Shown here one piece after another: positions 52,360-60,454 of a DNA stretch of 64,000 nt. Position numbers and translations under genes: made by a program. The number at the start of each line of letters is the position of its first letter. The stretch's first letter is position 1. This DNA is from Lachnospiraceae bacterium (GTDB lineage: Bacteria > Bacillota > Clostridia > Lachnospirales > Lachnospiraceae), in NCBI GenBank assembly GCA_015258065.1, contig JABZIZ010000001.1:124001-188000 (forward strand). Reading direction: 5' to 3'. A model generated the notes under the pieces. It was not told the DNA's origin, did no database searches, and saw only the letters and a list, made by a program, of their open reading frames with translations.

Positions 52360-53163
52360 TTAAATTCTGCGCAGCGTCGCCCGAATCGCCCAGCCGCACA
52401 AAGCGCAACAGGCCGCCGGAACGGACAGCCCCGCCACCTCCTTAGACCGGTACAGCTTCCAAATCCGCAAGATTGCTTTTCCCTTATTGGAGGACAGGGA
52501 GGAGGCGTGTCTCTCCGGCCTTGCATAGAGGGCCAGGACCTCGTCCAGGCCGTAGGCAGAAATGCCGGACTTCAAAATCCTCCACCAGGTCGCCGTGTCT
52601 TCGCTCTCCATTTGTGGCATCTGCAGGAGGGGTTTCGGTATTTTCGTCCTGTCCAACATCACCGTTGATGTAAAGATGATGGTGCGGGAGAGCGCGTGCT
52701 TGAAATCCAACTCCGCCACCGCATGGGTTCTGGAAAGTCCTTCCAGTGCTTCTTCCCGGATGGGAAGGCCGATCTCTTCGATCTTGTTCTCTCTTGCAAA
52801 GACATAACCGGTATAGACAAAGGCGGCTTCTTTTTCCTGTAAAAAGGAGAGGGTCCTCTCCAGCTTTTGCGGCAACCAGATGTCATCCGCATCCAAAAAA
52901 GCAAGGTATCTGCCTCTTGCTTCTTCCATTCCCCTGTTTCTTGCACCCGCCACGCCCCCGTTCTTGCCGAGCGCAATCAGACGAAACTTCTCCGGATGGG
53001 CCGATGTCTGAATCCACTTCCTTGCCGCCTGCAAACTGTCATCCGTTGAAGCGTCGTCCATGATCAGCGCCTCCCAGTCCGTATAGGTTTGCGCTGAAAT
53101 AGAGGCCAGCGTTCTGGCAACGACACTGCTCTTATTGTAAAGCGGGACAATTATACTGATCAC
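52360..53163 (-). CDS. Family 2 glycosyltransferase
   Basis: A 267-residue GT-A enzyme. VISIIVPLYNKSSVVARTL, WEALIMDDASTDDS and YLAFLDADDIWLP are its nucleotide and metal motifs. QMESEDTATWWRIL supplies the catalytic Glu-Asp. The start is GTG 53163, forming a GTGA overlap with the stop of the upstream GtrB-like gene; upstream in-frame codons lie inside that gene. The GT2 fold begins directly at this GTG. The donor is unknown. Confidence 0.85.
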   Translation of the reverse strand: MISIIVPLYNKSSVVARTLASISAQTYTDWEALIMDDASTDDSLQAARKWIQTSAHPEKFRLIALGKNGGVAGARNRGMEEARGRYLAFLDADDIWLPQKLERTLSFLQEKEAAFVYTGYVFARENKIEEIGLPIREEALEGLSRTHAVAELDFKHALSRTIIFTSTVMLDRTKIPKPLLQMPQMESEDTATWWRILKSGISAYGLDEVLALYARPERHASSLSSNKGKAILRIWKLYRSKEVAGLSVPAACCALCGWAIRATLRRI

Positions 53164-54092
53164 AATTCTTCTTTTTCCACAAAAATCGGACGCTTCTTGA
53201 CCTCCATGTAAGTCTTGGAGAGGTACTGCCCAATGATGCCCAGACACAGAAGCTGCACGCCGCTCACCAGCAGAAGGATGCAGACAAGGGACGGCCAGCC
53301 CGAGGTGGGGTCTCCGTACAGAGAGGCCCGGACGATGACAAAAATAATGAATACTGCCGCCAGCAGGCAGAAAAGCACGCCAAGAAAGGCGGCAATCGAA
53401 AGCGGTGTCGTGGAAAAGGCAACAATGCCGTCAATGGCATAGAGAAACAACTTCCAGAACGACCACTTGGTTTCTCCCTTTCTCCTCTCCACATTCTGGT
53501 ATTCCAACCACTTCGTCCGGAAGCCGACCCAACTGAAGATTCCCTTTGAAAAGCGGTTATATTCGGATAGCGATAGCACCGCATCCACCACCTGTCTCGT
53601 CATCAACCGATAATCCCTCGCTCCGTCCACAATCTCCGTATGAGACAGCCGGTTGATCAGCTTATAAAACGATCTGGCAAAAAAGGACCGAATCGGCGGT
53701 TCTCCCACCCTGGAGACTCTTCTGGTCGCCGCGCAGTCATATCCCTCTTCCACAATCGTTTGATACATCTGTGGGAGTAGCGACGGCGGATCCTGCAGAT
53801 CGCAGTCCATGGTGACCACAAAGTCTCCCCTGGCCTTGGTCAGGCCTGCATAAATCGCCGCCTCTTTTCCAAAATTCCTTGAGAAAGTCAGCAGGTGCAC
53901 CCTGTCATCTTCTTCGTGGAGCGCCTTTACCTCCCGCACCGTACCGTCCACAGAGCCGTCGTCAATATACCAGAATTCAAAGGCGATTTCTTTTTGCCTG
54001 AAAAAATCCTCTGTCTTCAAAATCTCCTGATAACAATCGCGGATATTCGGTTCCTCATTGTAGCAGGGAATAATCACACTGAGCAATTGCAT
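53160..54092 (-). CDS. GtrB-type polyprenyl-phosphate sugar synthase (GT2 with two membrane helices)
   Basis: A 310-residue protein of the GtrB/DPM1 family. SVIIPCYNEEPNIRDCY begins the fold, FWYIDDGSVDGT is the nucleotide site, and TMDCDLQDPPSLLPQM the DxD metal site with the Q-D-P-P motif of bactoprenol glucosyltransferases. TRRVSRVGEPPIRSFFARSFY follows, then two C-terminal helices (AFLGVLFCLLAAVFIIFV and VCILLLVSGVQLLCLGIIG). It makes undecaprenyl-phosphate-linked sugar on the inner face, which GtrA (31130-31600) is thought to flip. The ATG has AAGGAG upstream. It is second in the operon. Confidence 0.9.
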   Translation of the reverse strand: MQLLSVIIPCYNEEPNIRDCYQEILKTEDFFRQKEIAFEFWYIDDGSVDGTVREVKALHEEDDRVHLLTFSRNFGKEAAIYAGLTKARGDFVVTMDCDLQDPPSLLPQMYQTIVEEGYDCAATRRVSRVGEPPIRSFFARSFYKLINRLSHTEIVDGARDYRLMTRQVVDAVLSLSEYNRFSKGIFSWVGFRTKWLEYQNVERRKGETKWSFWKLFLYAIDGIVAFSTTPLSIAAFLGVLFCLLAAVFIIFVIVRASLYGDPTSGWPSLVCILLLVSGVQLLCLGIIGQYLSKTYMEVKKRPIFVEKEEL

Positions 54093-54114
54093 TCTCTAGC
54101 CTTCTCCTTCTGTC

Positions 54115-55839
54115 CTACTGCTTTAGCAAATCCGGAAAACGGTAGGTCTTATCCTGTCTTTGTCCGTCCAAAAGAATATTATAGCTGACCGTCTTATATC
54201 CGTCACGATGCAGCGTGATTGTATGATTTCCGGTGATTTTATCAAAGGACAGCGGTGTCATGCCTATATAAGAGCCGTCCAGATAGAGCACCGCCTCCCT
54301 GGGGGCATCGATAAAGACTTTGCTGCCTTCCACCTTTTCTCCCTGGAACCTGGGCGTCCCCACCTGATTCCCGGAAGAGGCCGTCCCCGCAAAATTTTCT
54401 CCGCTTGCAATGGCACTCATGCCAAGGGAAGCCTGCACGGCCCCCTGTCCGGATCCGGCATTGCCGCTTAGTGCAGAATAGAAATTACCGGAAGCGGAAT
54501 TGCCACTCTGTGCGGTATAGAAATTGCCGGAAGCGGAATTGCCGCTCTGTGCAGAATAGAAGTTCCCGGATGTGGAATTGTCGCCCTGCGTCTGATAGGA
54601 GCTACCGGAGGAAGAAGCATCGCTGCGCCCGGAACGCGCATTTCCGGCCTCCGGCTCCGTTTTTTCCATCGAAAGACGCACCACGCCGTCTCTGCTTCCT
54701 ACTTTCAGGTAGCTCTTGCTGTCCTGATAGCCTTCTCTGGTCAGTAAAATCGTATGTACGCCGAAGGCAAGCTCCTGATCGGAATGGTTTCGGATCTCCT
54801 CCCCGTCTACCGTGATCTTCGCATCCTCCGGCAAGACTTCAAACCGCATCTTTCCGCTTCTTCCTTCTTCAAAAGAGATTCCGGAGACGTCCAGAATGGT
54901 CTGCGCATTTCGTTTGACGGTGAGCGGCGTTTCAAAGTTGGCACCGTTTCCGAGAATGGTGCAGGTATAGGTTCCTTCCGGTGCCGTTAACAGCATCTGG
55001 TCGGTGATCTTGCAAATGAGGGAACGATCTAACTGAATCCAGGCGCCGATCAGGGTGTGTCCGTTTACTTCCGTCTCGGACAGTGACACATAACCGTGTC
55101 CTCTCTCCACCTGTATGCAGTAGACTTCATGTCCCACACCGCTGATATGTAGGACGTCGTCCTGCAGGATATTTTCAATCAAACCCGGTTTCCCGTCAAT
55201 CAGGATGAGGGTTCTGGCACTGAGAATGTAATTTCCGCCCGGCAGCTTAGCCATCACCTTCCCGTCTGAACGGAAGGACAGCCTCTCCGGCAGAGTATAA
55301 TTCGTCACATGCTCCTGACTCCATGCGTTTTCCGGAAGTTTCAGGCTGAGGCAGTTCAAATGCTTATTGCTCTTCAAAAAAGTGACTTCGCACAGGTCTC
55401 CCTGTTTCAGTGATTCCACGGAGATCTCCTGCTCATACACACCGATGAAATGGCTCGCGGGATCATAGTTCAGCGTGTAATTCCTTCCCGTCTCATAATT
55501 ACGAAACGTGATTGTCCCCTCCAACGGACGGATCTTATAGATGACCGCCGTATCCGCCGAATCATATTTGCCCACCAGAGAAATGGTGACACGGGATTGC
55601 TCCTTTGCCGCATCACCGGAATCTTGCGATTGCTTCTCCCCGGAATCTTTTGCAGGATCTGTCGCTTCTGCGGACCGTTTCTCTATGGAAGAAGCCTGTC
55701 CTGTCGCCTCTACCGTCCGCTCCACGGAAGGCTCCTGTCCTGCTACCTCAGTCCTGCTGCCCCAAATACAGGCAAACAGAAGCACCGGCATCAGCAACAT
55801 CATCGCCACAACCTTCGTTCTCTTCCCTTTCTCCCCCAT
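54115..55839 (-). CDS. PEGA-domain lipoprotein with a Ser/Gly/Asn repeat linker
   Basis: A 574-residue secreted protein and the first gene of the glycan operon. The signal VVAMMLLMPVLLFAC ends in a lipobox (LFAC). PEGA-like beta domains occur near residues 340-390 (FEVLPEDAKITVDGEEI) and at the C-terminus (VFIDAPREAVLYLDGSYIG). Between them a linker contains three 13-residue units SGNFY[ST]A[QL]SGN[SA][AG]. PEGA domains are found in cell-surface proteins of Gram-positives and are thought to bind other proteins or wall glycan. No enzyme motif is present. GGGGAGG lies 8 bases before the ATG, the strongest ribosome site in the locus. Confidence 0.85.
   Translation of the reverse strand: MGEKGKRTKVVAMMLLMPVLLFACIWGSRTEVAGQEPSVERTVEATGQASSIEKRSAEATDPAKDSGEKQSQDSGDAAKEQSRVTISLVGKYDSADTAVIYKIRPLEGTITFRNYETGRNYTLNYDPASHFIGVYEQEISVESLKQGDLCEVTFLKSNKHLNCLSLKLPENAWSQEHVTNYTLPERLSFRSDGKVMAKLPGGNYILSARTLILIDGKPGLIENILQDDVLHISGVGHEVYCIQVERGHGYVSLSETEVNGHTLIGAWIQLDRSLICKITDQMLLTAPEGTYTCTILGNGANFETPLTVKRNAQTILDVSGISFEEGRSGKMRFEVLPEDAKITVDGEEIRNHSDQELAFGVHTILLTREGYQDSKSYLKVGSRDGVVRLSMEKTEPEAGNARSGRSDASSSGSSYQTQGDNSTSGNFYSAQSGNSASGNFYTAQSGNSASGNFYSALSGNAGSGQGAVQASLGMSAIASGENFAGTASSGNQVGTPRFQGEKVEGSKVFIDAPREAVLYLDGSYIGMTPLSFDKITGNHTITLHRDGYKTVSYNILLDGQRQDKTYRFPDLLKQ
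54461..54577. repeat. 39-bp in-frame tandem repeat, three copies
   Basis: Units run 54461-54499, 54500-54538 and 54539-54577, with a degenerate fourth downstream. Each encodes a 13-residue Ser/Gly/Asn/Tyr linker unit of the PEGA lipoprotein. Copy-number change would keep the frame. Confidence 0.85.
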
Positions 55840-55906
55840 AAATCAAACCTCCCCGTTCAGAACCTGTTTTTGTATCTTCCGGCCTTACCTGGTGAACGAT
55901 TTCGAT

Positions 55907-56000
55907 CTTTATGCAGTAGGATGCGAGCATTCGGTGATTCTTAGTCACAATCCATCCGGTGACTGCGTTCTTTATGCAATTAGGATTCGAGCATTCGGTG
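55907..56000. promoter_or_regulatory. Direct repeat and stem in the leader of the glycan operon
   Basis: A 30-base sequence, CTTTATGCAGTAGGATGCGA then GCATTCGGTG, lies at 55907-55936. A near copy of 31 bases, with a few mismatches and one extra base, lies at 55970-56000. Between them AGTCAC-10-GTGACT (55943-55964) forms an inverted repeat. All fall in the 169-base gap between cca and the PEGA gene, where the operon promoter is expected. I find no convincing -35/-10 pair, so a regulator-binding array is one reading. Confidence 0.45.
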
Positions 56001-56008
56001 TCGCTTCT

Positions 56009-57334
56009 CTAAATAAATCTTCCTTCTTCCAGCAGATATTCTTTGGTATTGTGTGCCGGGCATTCGATCACATCTGCAAGCATCGCCTCAAGTGTTTTGC
56101 CAACCTCCGGTCCCGGACGCATTCCGGCGGCAATCAGGTCTTTTCCGGACACCCGCAGCTCATGTAGCGTCAAAGCATCCTGTTCCCGCAAGATCTCTTC
56201 AAAGAGGTCAGCGCATTTTCTGATCTGCTCCTGGTTTTCTTCCCTCATATACGGGCTCTTGGCTGCATTGTCCGCCGCCTTGACTTCCAGAAGCAGCGGG
56301 AAGTCCTCTCTTCCCACCTTCGCTGCCAGTTTTCTGACCGCCCTCTGATCTAACTTTTCCCTCACGCCGGCATCGTGAAAATAGATCAGGTTGCAGACCC
56401 TGCGGATGGTTTTATGATCGCACTTCATCCGCATCAGTACACTCTCTGCCAGCTCCGCAGAGACTTCGGCATGTCCGTAAAAATGATCCACTCCTTTTGC
56501 ATCCGTCGTCCTGGTAAAAGGCTTGCCGAAATCATGCATCAGCATCGTCAGACGCAGAATACGATCCGGACGAATCGCCTGCATTGATTTTACCGTATGT
56601 TCCCCGACCCCTGCAAGATGCCAGGGCGTGTGCTGGGGCGTCTTCATACAGCGGTCAAACTCCGGAAGAATAACCGCCGTCACCCCCGCTTCATACGCGA
56701 GAAGCAGTTTTTCCGGATGAGGCGAGCGGATGAGCTTGGTCAGTTCGCTGAAAATACGCTCCGCACTGATTTTTTTGAGTGTCGGTGCCGCCTCCCGCAG
56801 CGCCTGATACGTCTTCTCCTCGATTTCCGCATCCAGCTGTGCGGAAAAACGCAGCGCCCGCAGAATACGGAGAGCGTCCTCCCCGAATCTCTCTACAGGA
56901 TCTCCCACGCAGCGGATCTTCTTTTCTCTCAGATCATCCAGCCCGCCAAAGAGGTCTACGAGCCCTGCCCGGTCATTATAGGCCATCGCATTGATCGTAA
57001 AGTCCCGTCTCCTTAAGTCTTCTTCCAGGCTTTTCGTATAGATGACTTCCTTCGGGTGTCTGGCATCCTCATAGTCTCCATCAATCCGGTAGGTTGTGAC
57101 TTCATAGCCCTTTTCTCCCACCATCACGGTGACCGTACCATGGGCGATCCCGGTGTCCACCGTACGCCGAAACAGACGCTTCACCTCTGCGGGCGAAGCG
57201 TCTGTTGTGATATCCCAGTCTTCCGGTTCTCTGTGCAAAAGAGTGTCCCTCACACAGCCGCCCACCACGTAAGCCTCATATCCTGCGTCCGTCAGCACCT
57301 TCATAATGCCGACCGCCTGTTCCGGTATCCGCAT
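56009..57334 (-). CDS. cca: CCA tRNA nucleotidyltransferase
   Basis: A 441-residue class II enzyme that builds or repairs the CCA end of tRNAs. YVVGGCVRDTLLHREPEDWDITTDA at residues 23-47 is the nucleotide-binding G-G-x-V-R-D and DxD. RRDFTINAMAYN and KIRCVGDPVERFGEDALRILRALRF are the next two conserved blocks. MHDFGKPF is the HD-domain start near residue 275. I chose ATG 57334, which overlaps the proS stop as TGATG, so it is translationally coupled to proS. It is followed by the 169-base gap before the glycan operon. Confidence 0.93.
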   Translation of the reverse strand: MRIPEQAVGIMKVLTDAGYEAYVVGGCVRDTLLHREPEDWDITTDASPAEVKRLFRRTVDTGIAHGTVTVMVGEKGYEVTTYRIDGDYEDARHPKEVIYTKSLEEDLRRRDFTINAMAYNDRAGLVDLFGGLDDLREKKIRCVGDPVERFGEDALRILRALRFSAQLDAEIEEKTYQALREAAPTLKKISAERIFSELTKLIRSPHPEKLLLAYEAGVTAVILPEFDRCMKTPQHTPWHLAGVGEHTVKSMQAIRPDRILRLTMLMHDFGKPFTRTTDAKGVDHFYGHAEVSAELAESVLMRMKCDHKTIRRVCNLIYFHDAGVREKLDQRAVRKLAAKVGREDFPLLLEVKAADNAAKSPYMREENQEQIRKCADLFEEILREQDALTLHELRVSGKDLIAAGMRPGPEVGKTLEAMLADVIECPAHNTKEYLLEEGRFI

Positions 57335-58773
57335 CAGTAGGACCTGCCCCAGTACACCATTTTTTTTGCTGGACGGCCGCAGCAGACACAGGTCTTTGAA
57401 ATCTGTTCCTGCTCGAACGGAATGCAGCGGCTGCTGACTCCGTAAAGTTCTTTGATTTTCTCCTCGCAGGCACGGTCTCCACACCACATGGCTTTCACAA
57501 AGCCCTTGGTCTCTTTAAAAGCTTCCTCAAATTCCTCTTTGTTCGCCGCACGGTAGGTATGCGTCTCCAGATGCTTCTTCGCACGCGCAAGCATATCCGC
57601 CTGCATCCGGGTTAACACCTCTCCCACCCGCACAGACAGTTCGGAGAGAGGAACCGTGATTTTTTCCCTGGTATCTCTGCGAACGATGACGCATTCTTTC
57701 TTTTCCATGTCCTTCGGCCCGATCTCGATCCGGAGCGGAATGCCGCGAATCTCCTGCTCGGCAAACTTGAAGCCCGGACTTTTGTCGCTGTCGTCCACCT
57801 TCACACGGAACTCTTTCAGCTGTTCCTTCATCTGCTGTGCCGTTTCCAACACACCTTCCTTTTTTTGCTGAATCGGAACGATCATCACCTGGGTGCTGGC
57901 AACCTTCGGCGGAAGCACCAGTCCCGAATCATCGCCGTGCACCATGATCAGAGCGCCGATGATTCTAGTGGAAAGCCCCCAGGATGTCTGGTGCACATAG
58001 TGCAACTGGTTGTCCCTTCCCGTGTACTGCATTTTAAACGCTCTCGCAAATCCGTCTCCGAAATTGTGACTGGTTCCGGATTGCAGCGCTCTTCCGTCAT
58101 GCATGAGCGCCTCGATGGTGTAGGTATGCTCCGCTCCGGCAAATTTTTCTTTTTCTGTCTTCTGCCCCTTAATGGTCGGCAGCGCCAGATCCTGCTCACA
58201 GAAGTCGGCGTATACCTGCAGCATTTGCTTCGTACGCTCTTCCGCTTCTCCGGCTGTCTCGTGTATGGTATGTCCCTCCTGCCAGAGGAATTCACGGGAG
58301 CGCAGGAACGGACGGGTTTCCTTCTCCCACCTGACCACGCTGCACCACTGGTTGTAAAGTCTGGGCAAATCTTTATAGGAATGCACATCCTGCGCATAAA
58401 AATCACAGAAGAGCGTTTCGGAGGTCGGTCTAACACAAAGGCGCTCACTTAACTCCTCCATGCCCCCGTGCGTCACCCATGCTACCTCCGGTGCAAAACC
58501 TTCCACGTGATCCTTTTCTTTTTGCAAAAGAGATTCCGGAATCAGCATCGGCATATAGACATTCTCGACTCCCGTCTCCTTGAACCTGGCATCCAGATGC
58601 GCCTGAATCTGCTCCCAGAGCGCATACCCTGCCGGTTTGATCACCATGAAGCCTTTGATATTGGAATAGGCGATCAAGCCCGCCTTCAGAACCGTATCCG
58701 TATACCACTGTGCAAAATCCTGATCCCTGGGAGTGATCCCTTCGACCAGCTTCTTACTCTCGTTCTGTGACAT
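57334..58773 (-). CDS. proS: Prolyl-tRNA synthetase, short archaeal/eukaryotic type
   Basis: A 479-residue ProRS without the bacterial editing insertion. It has ITPRDQDFAQWYTDTVLKAGL near residue 13, motif 1/2 regions KGFMVIKPAGYALWEQI and RPTSETLFCDFYA, a motif 3 region LSTRIIGALIMVHGDDSG near residue 260, and a C-terminal CVCCGRPAKKMVYWGRSY ending in Tyr, typical of ProRS type 3. It charges tRNA-Pro in the cytoplasm. The promoter and stem-loop upstream are listed separately. It is coupled to cca. Confidence 0.95.
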   Translation of the reverse strand: MSQNESKKLVEGITPRDQDFAQWYTDTVLKAGLIAYSNIKGFMVIKPAGYALWEQIQAHLDARFKETGVENVYMPMLIPESLLQKEKDHVEGFAPEVAWVTHGGMEELSERLCVRPTSETLFCDFYAQDVHSYKDLPRLYNQWCSVVRWEKETRPFLRSREFLWQEGHTIHETAGEAEERTKQMLQVYADFCEQDLALPTIKGQKTEKEKFAGAEHTYTIEALMHDGRALQSGTSHNFGDGFARAFKMQYTGRDNQLHYVHQTSWGLSTRIIGALIMVHGDDSGLVLPPKVASTQVMIVPIQQKKEGVLETAQQMKEQLKEFRVKVDDSDKSPGFKFAEQEIRGIPLRIEIGPKDMEKKECVIVRRDTREKITVPLSELSVRVGEVLTRMQADMLARAKKHLETHTYRAANKEEFEEAFKETKGFVKAMWCGDRACEEKIKELYGVSSRCIPFEQEQISKTCVCCGRPAKKMVYWGRSY

Positions 58774-58804
58774 AGAACCTTCCTTCCTCTGTCCCCTTCA
58801 TTGG

Positions 58805-58831
58805 AAAAGGCCATGCGCTTTTGCACAGCCT
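58805..58831 (-). terminator. Stem-loop followed by TTTT in the proS leader
   Basis: On the minus strand AGGCTGTGC pairs with GCGCA-(TG)-GCCT around AAAA, then TTTT follows. It lies between the promoter at 58855-58883 and the proS ATG. It may end transcripts from the upstream AlbA-type gene or attenuate proS. Confidence 0.35.
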
Positions 58832-58854
58832 CGCATCAATCTATAATTCTTTTT

Positions 58855-58883
58855 ATTCTAGCAGACGACGGGCGATTCATCAA
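58855..58883 (-). promoter_or_regulatory. proS: Sigma-70-type promoter for proS-cca
   Basis: On the minus strand TTGATG (-35) is followed by 17 bases and TAGAAT (-10), with an extending TGC directly before it. This is the best-formed promoter in the window. It lies 3 bases after the end of the AlbA-type gene and about 82 bases before the proS ATG. Confidence 0.65.
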
Positions 58884-58885
58884 GG

Positions 58886-60373
58886 TTACTCCTCTTTCTT
58901 CACTACTTCCCATATTCCCCCCCGTGCAGACCCTCGCCTGATCAAAACACCTTCTTCGCGTAAATCTTTTATATGTCGCTCGACTGTACGCCGTGCTACA
59001 GATATTGTTTTGGCAATATCGGCCGCGGATATCTTGTTATCGTCCCTTATCAATTGAAGAATTATTTTCTTAATATCAATGTCTATTTTCGACTTTTCTC
59101 CGACATTTCCGACATTTTCTCCAACATCTCCGACACCTTCTCCGACACTTTCTCCGACATATGAATCCATATTTGTTTCACTGTCTTTTAACTCAGCACG
59201 ATTGACGCGATAAATTGTGACCTTAATACCGTCACCAAATTCTTCGAATTTTGGTTCCGGAAGCCCCATCTCTTTACAACGTTTGAAGAGACGCGGTAAC
59301 CCTGTGCCCCAGCCTTCGATTAGCTTCATGTATTGGAAAGCCTCTGCGATTGCCTTATTTCGACACTTAGACTTACCACTCATAGCCTCTGCTACGGTTA
59401 AACCCGCATATAACATCCCGGGGGAGTCTATTTCGATGCGATTATCAAAAATCGACACCTGAATGCTTGCCGGGTCTACATAACTACGATGCAACACTGC
59501 ATTTACAATGATTTCACGAATCGCAGTTGTTGGTAGTTCATAAATATCCCTCCGGAAAAGGCCGTCTATCAAAGCACCTTTATTCGTATGGCGCAAAACA
59601 AATTGATGCGCTTCTTCAATCTGCCCCTGAATCGCTCCACCAAACTCTTTACGATCAATAAAATCGACTTTGTCCGTTCCCTTAAAAAGAGCACATTGAA
59701 TCTTCACGTAACGTTCTTTGGGACGCGTAAGTAATGTAAAGGCTCTTGTTGGGACCAATCTTCCTTCCTCCTTTCGTACGATTCCAAAATCCTCCAACTT
59801 TTCAACAGTCAGTTTATAAATGCCGGTTTTCTCTTCTGCGCTCTTGCTATTGCTTAACGCCGTTTGATACATACTTTCCATTAAGGACTGGGTGGCCTCT
59901 GCATCATAATTACAACCTATCTCCCACAATGTATCGTAGGACATATGCATTCCTTCCATCTCCAATTCCTTCAATCTTATTTCGCTTGCAGGGCGACTGG
60001 TTCCATTCATCCGCACATAAGCCGATCGTTCCTTCCCCATTGTTTTTAAATAGTAAGGTCGATTGGGTCCCGGGAAAACTTCAACTTCAAGAATCGTTTC
60101 TCCCTCCACTGTCTTTGCAGTGATTTCTGAATAAATCTGTGGTGTACAGGCATCCGAAATCATATTGGAAATGGCATCCGAAAGCTTGAACGGATTGTGA
60201 TCCCCCAGACCAACGGCCTTTCCCGTTTTATCCTCGACACCTAGTATGATCTTTCCTCCGGAGGTGTTAGCAAAAGCGATGATATCCTTCAGAAACTTCT
60301 CATGTTTCTTCGGAATCTCCAATTTGAACTCGATATGTTTGTCCTCGCCAAATAATTCTTTCTGAACGATCAT
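58886..60373 (-). CDS. Schlafen/AlbA_2-type ATP-binding protein with winged helix
   Basis: A 495-residue protein. The N-terminal AlbA_2/Schlafen-like domain has HIEFKLEIPKKHEKFLKDI and ANTSGGKIILGVED. The RecG_C/HATPase_c_4-like domain has REIIVNAVLHRSYVDPASI, SPGMLYAGLTV and EGWGTGLPRLF. The C-terminal winged helix reads KISAADIAKTISVARRTVERHI. A linker of VGE/VGN units precedes it. This architecture is common in putative transcription regulators and in some defence-associated proteins, with unknown reaction. Base composition is clearly more AT-rich than neighbouring genes, which suggests transfer. GGAGG lies 5 bases before ATG 60373. Confidence 0.85.
   Translation of the reverse strand: MIVQKELFGEDKHIEFKLEIPKKHEKFLKDIIAFANTSGGKIILGVEDKTGKAVGLGDHNPFKLSDAISNMISDACTPQIYSEITAKTVEGETILEVEVFPGPNRPYYLKTMGKERSAYVRMNGTSRPASEIRLKELEMEGMHMSYDTLWEIGCNYDAEATQSLMESMYQTALSNSKSAEEKTGIYKLTVEKLEDFGIVRKEEGRLVPTRAFTLLTRPKERYVKIQCALFKGTDKVDFIDRKEFGGAIQGQIEEAHQFVLRHTNKGALIDGLFRRDIYELPTTAIREIIVNAVLHRSYVDPASIQVSIFDNRIEIDSPGMLYAGLTVAEAMSGKSKCRNKAIAEAFQYMKLIEGWGTGLPRLFKRCKEMGLPEPKFEEFGDGIKVTIYRVNRAELKDSETNMDSYVGESVGEGVGDVGENVGNVGEKSKIDIDIKKIILQLIRDDNKISAADIAKTISVARRTVERHIKDLREEGVLIRRGSARGGIWEVVKKEE
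59098..59160. repeat. Short tandem repeat coding a VGE-type linker
   Basis: Repeated CTCCGACA units with period about 12 bases (variants CTCCAACA and TTCCGACA) on the plus strand encode SVGEGVGDVGENVGNVGE on the minus strand. It joins the ATPase-like and winged-helix parts of the Schlafen-type protein. Confidence 0.7.
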
Positions 60374-60454
60374 CACCACCTCCTGTTATGCCTTCGGCAT
60401 GTTTTACAACGCCGGCACTGTAATCTTTTTTTTACGATCCTTGTTCCACCCTTT

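Noticed and set aside
58774..58850. T-box riboswitch upstream of proS
   Set aside because: The leader is only about 75 bases and lacks the GGTGG antiterminator sequence and a specifier stem.
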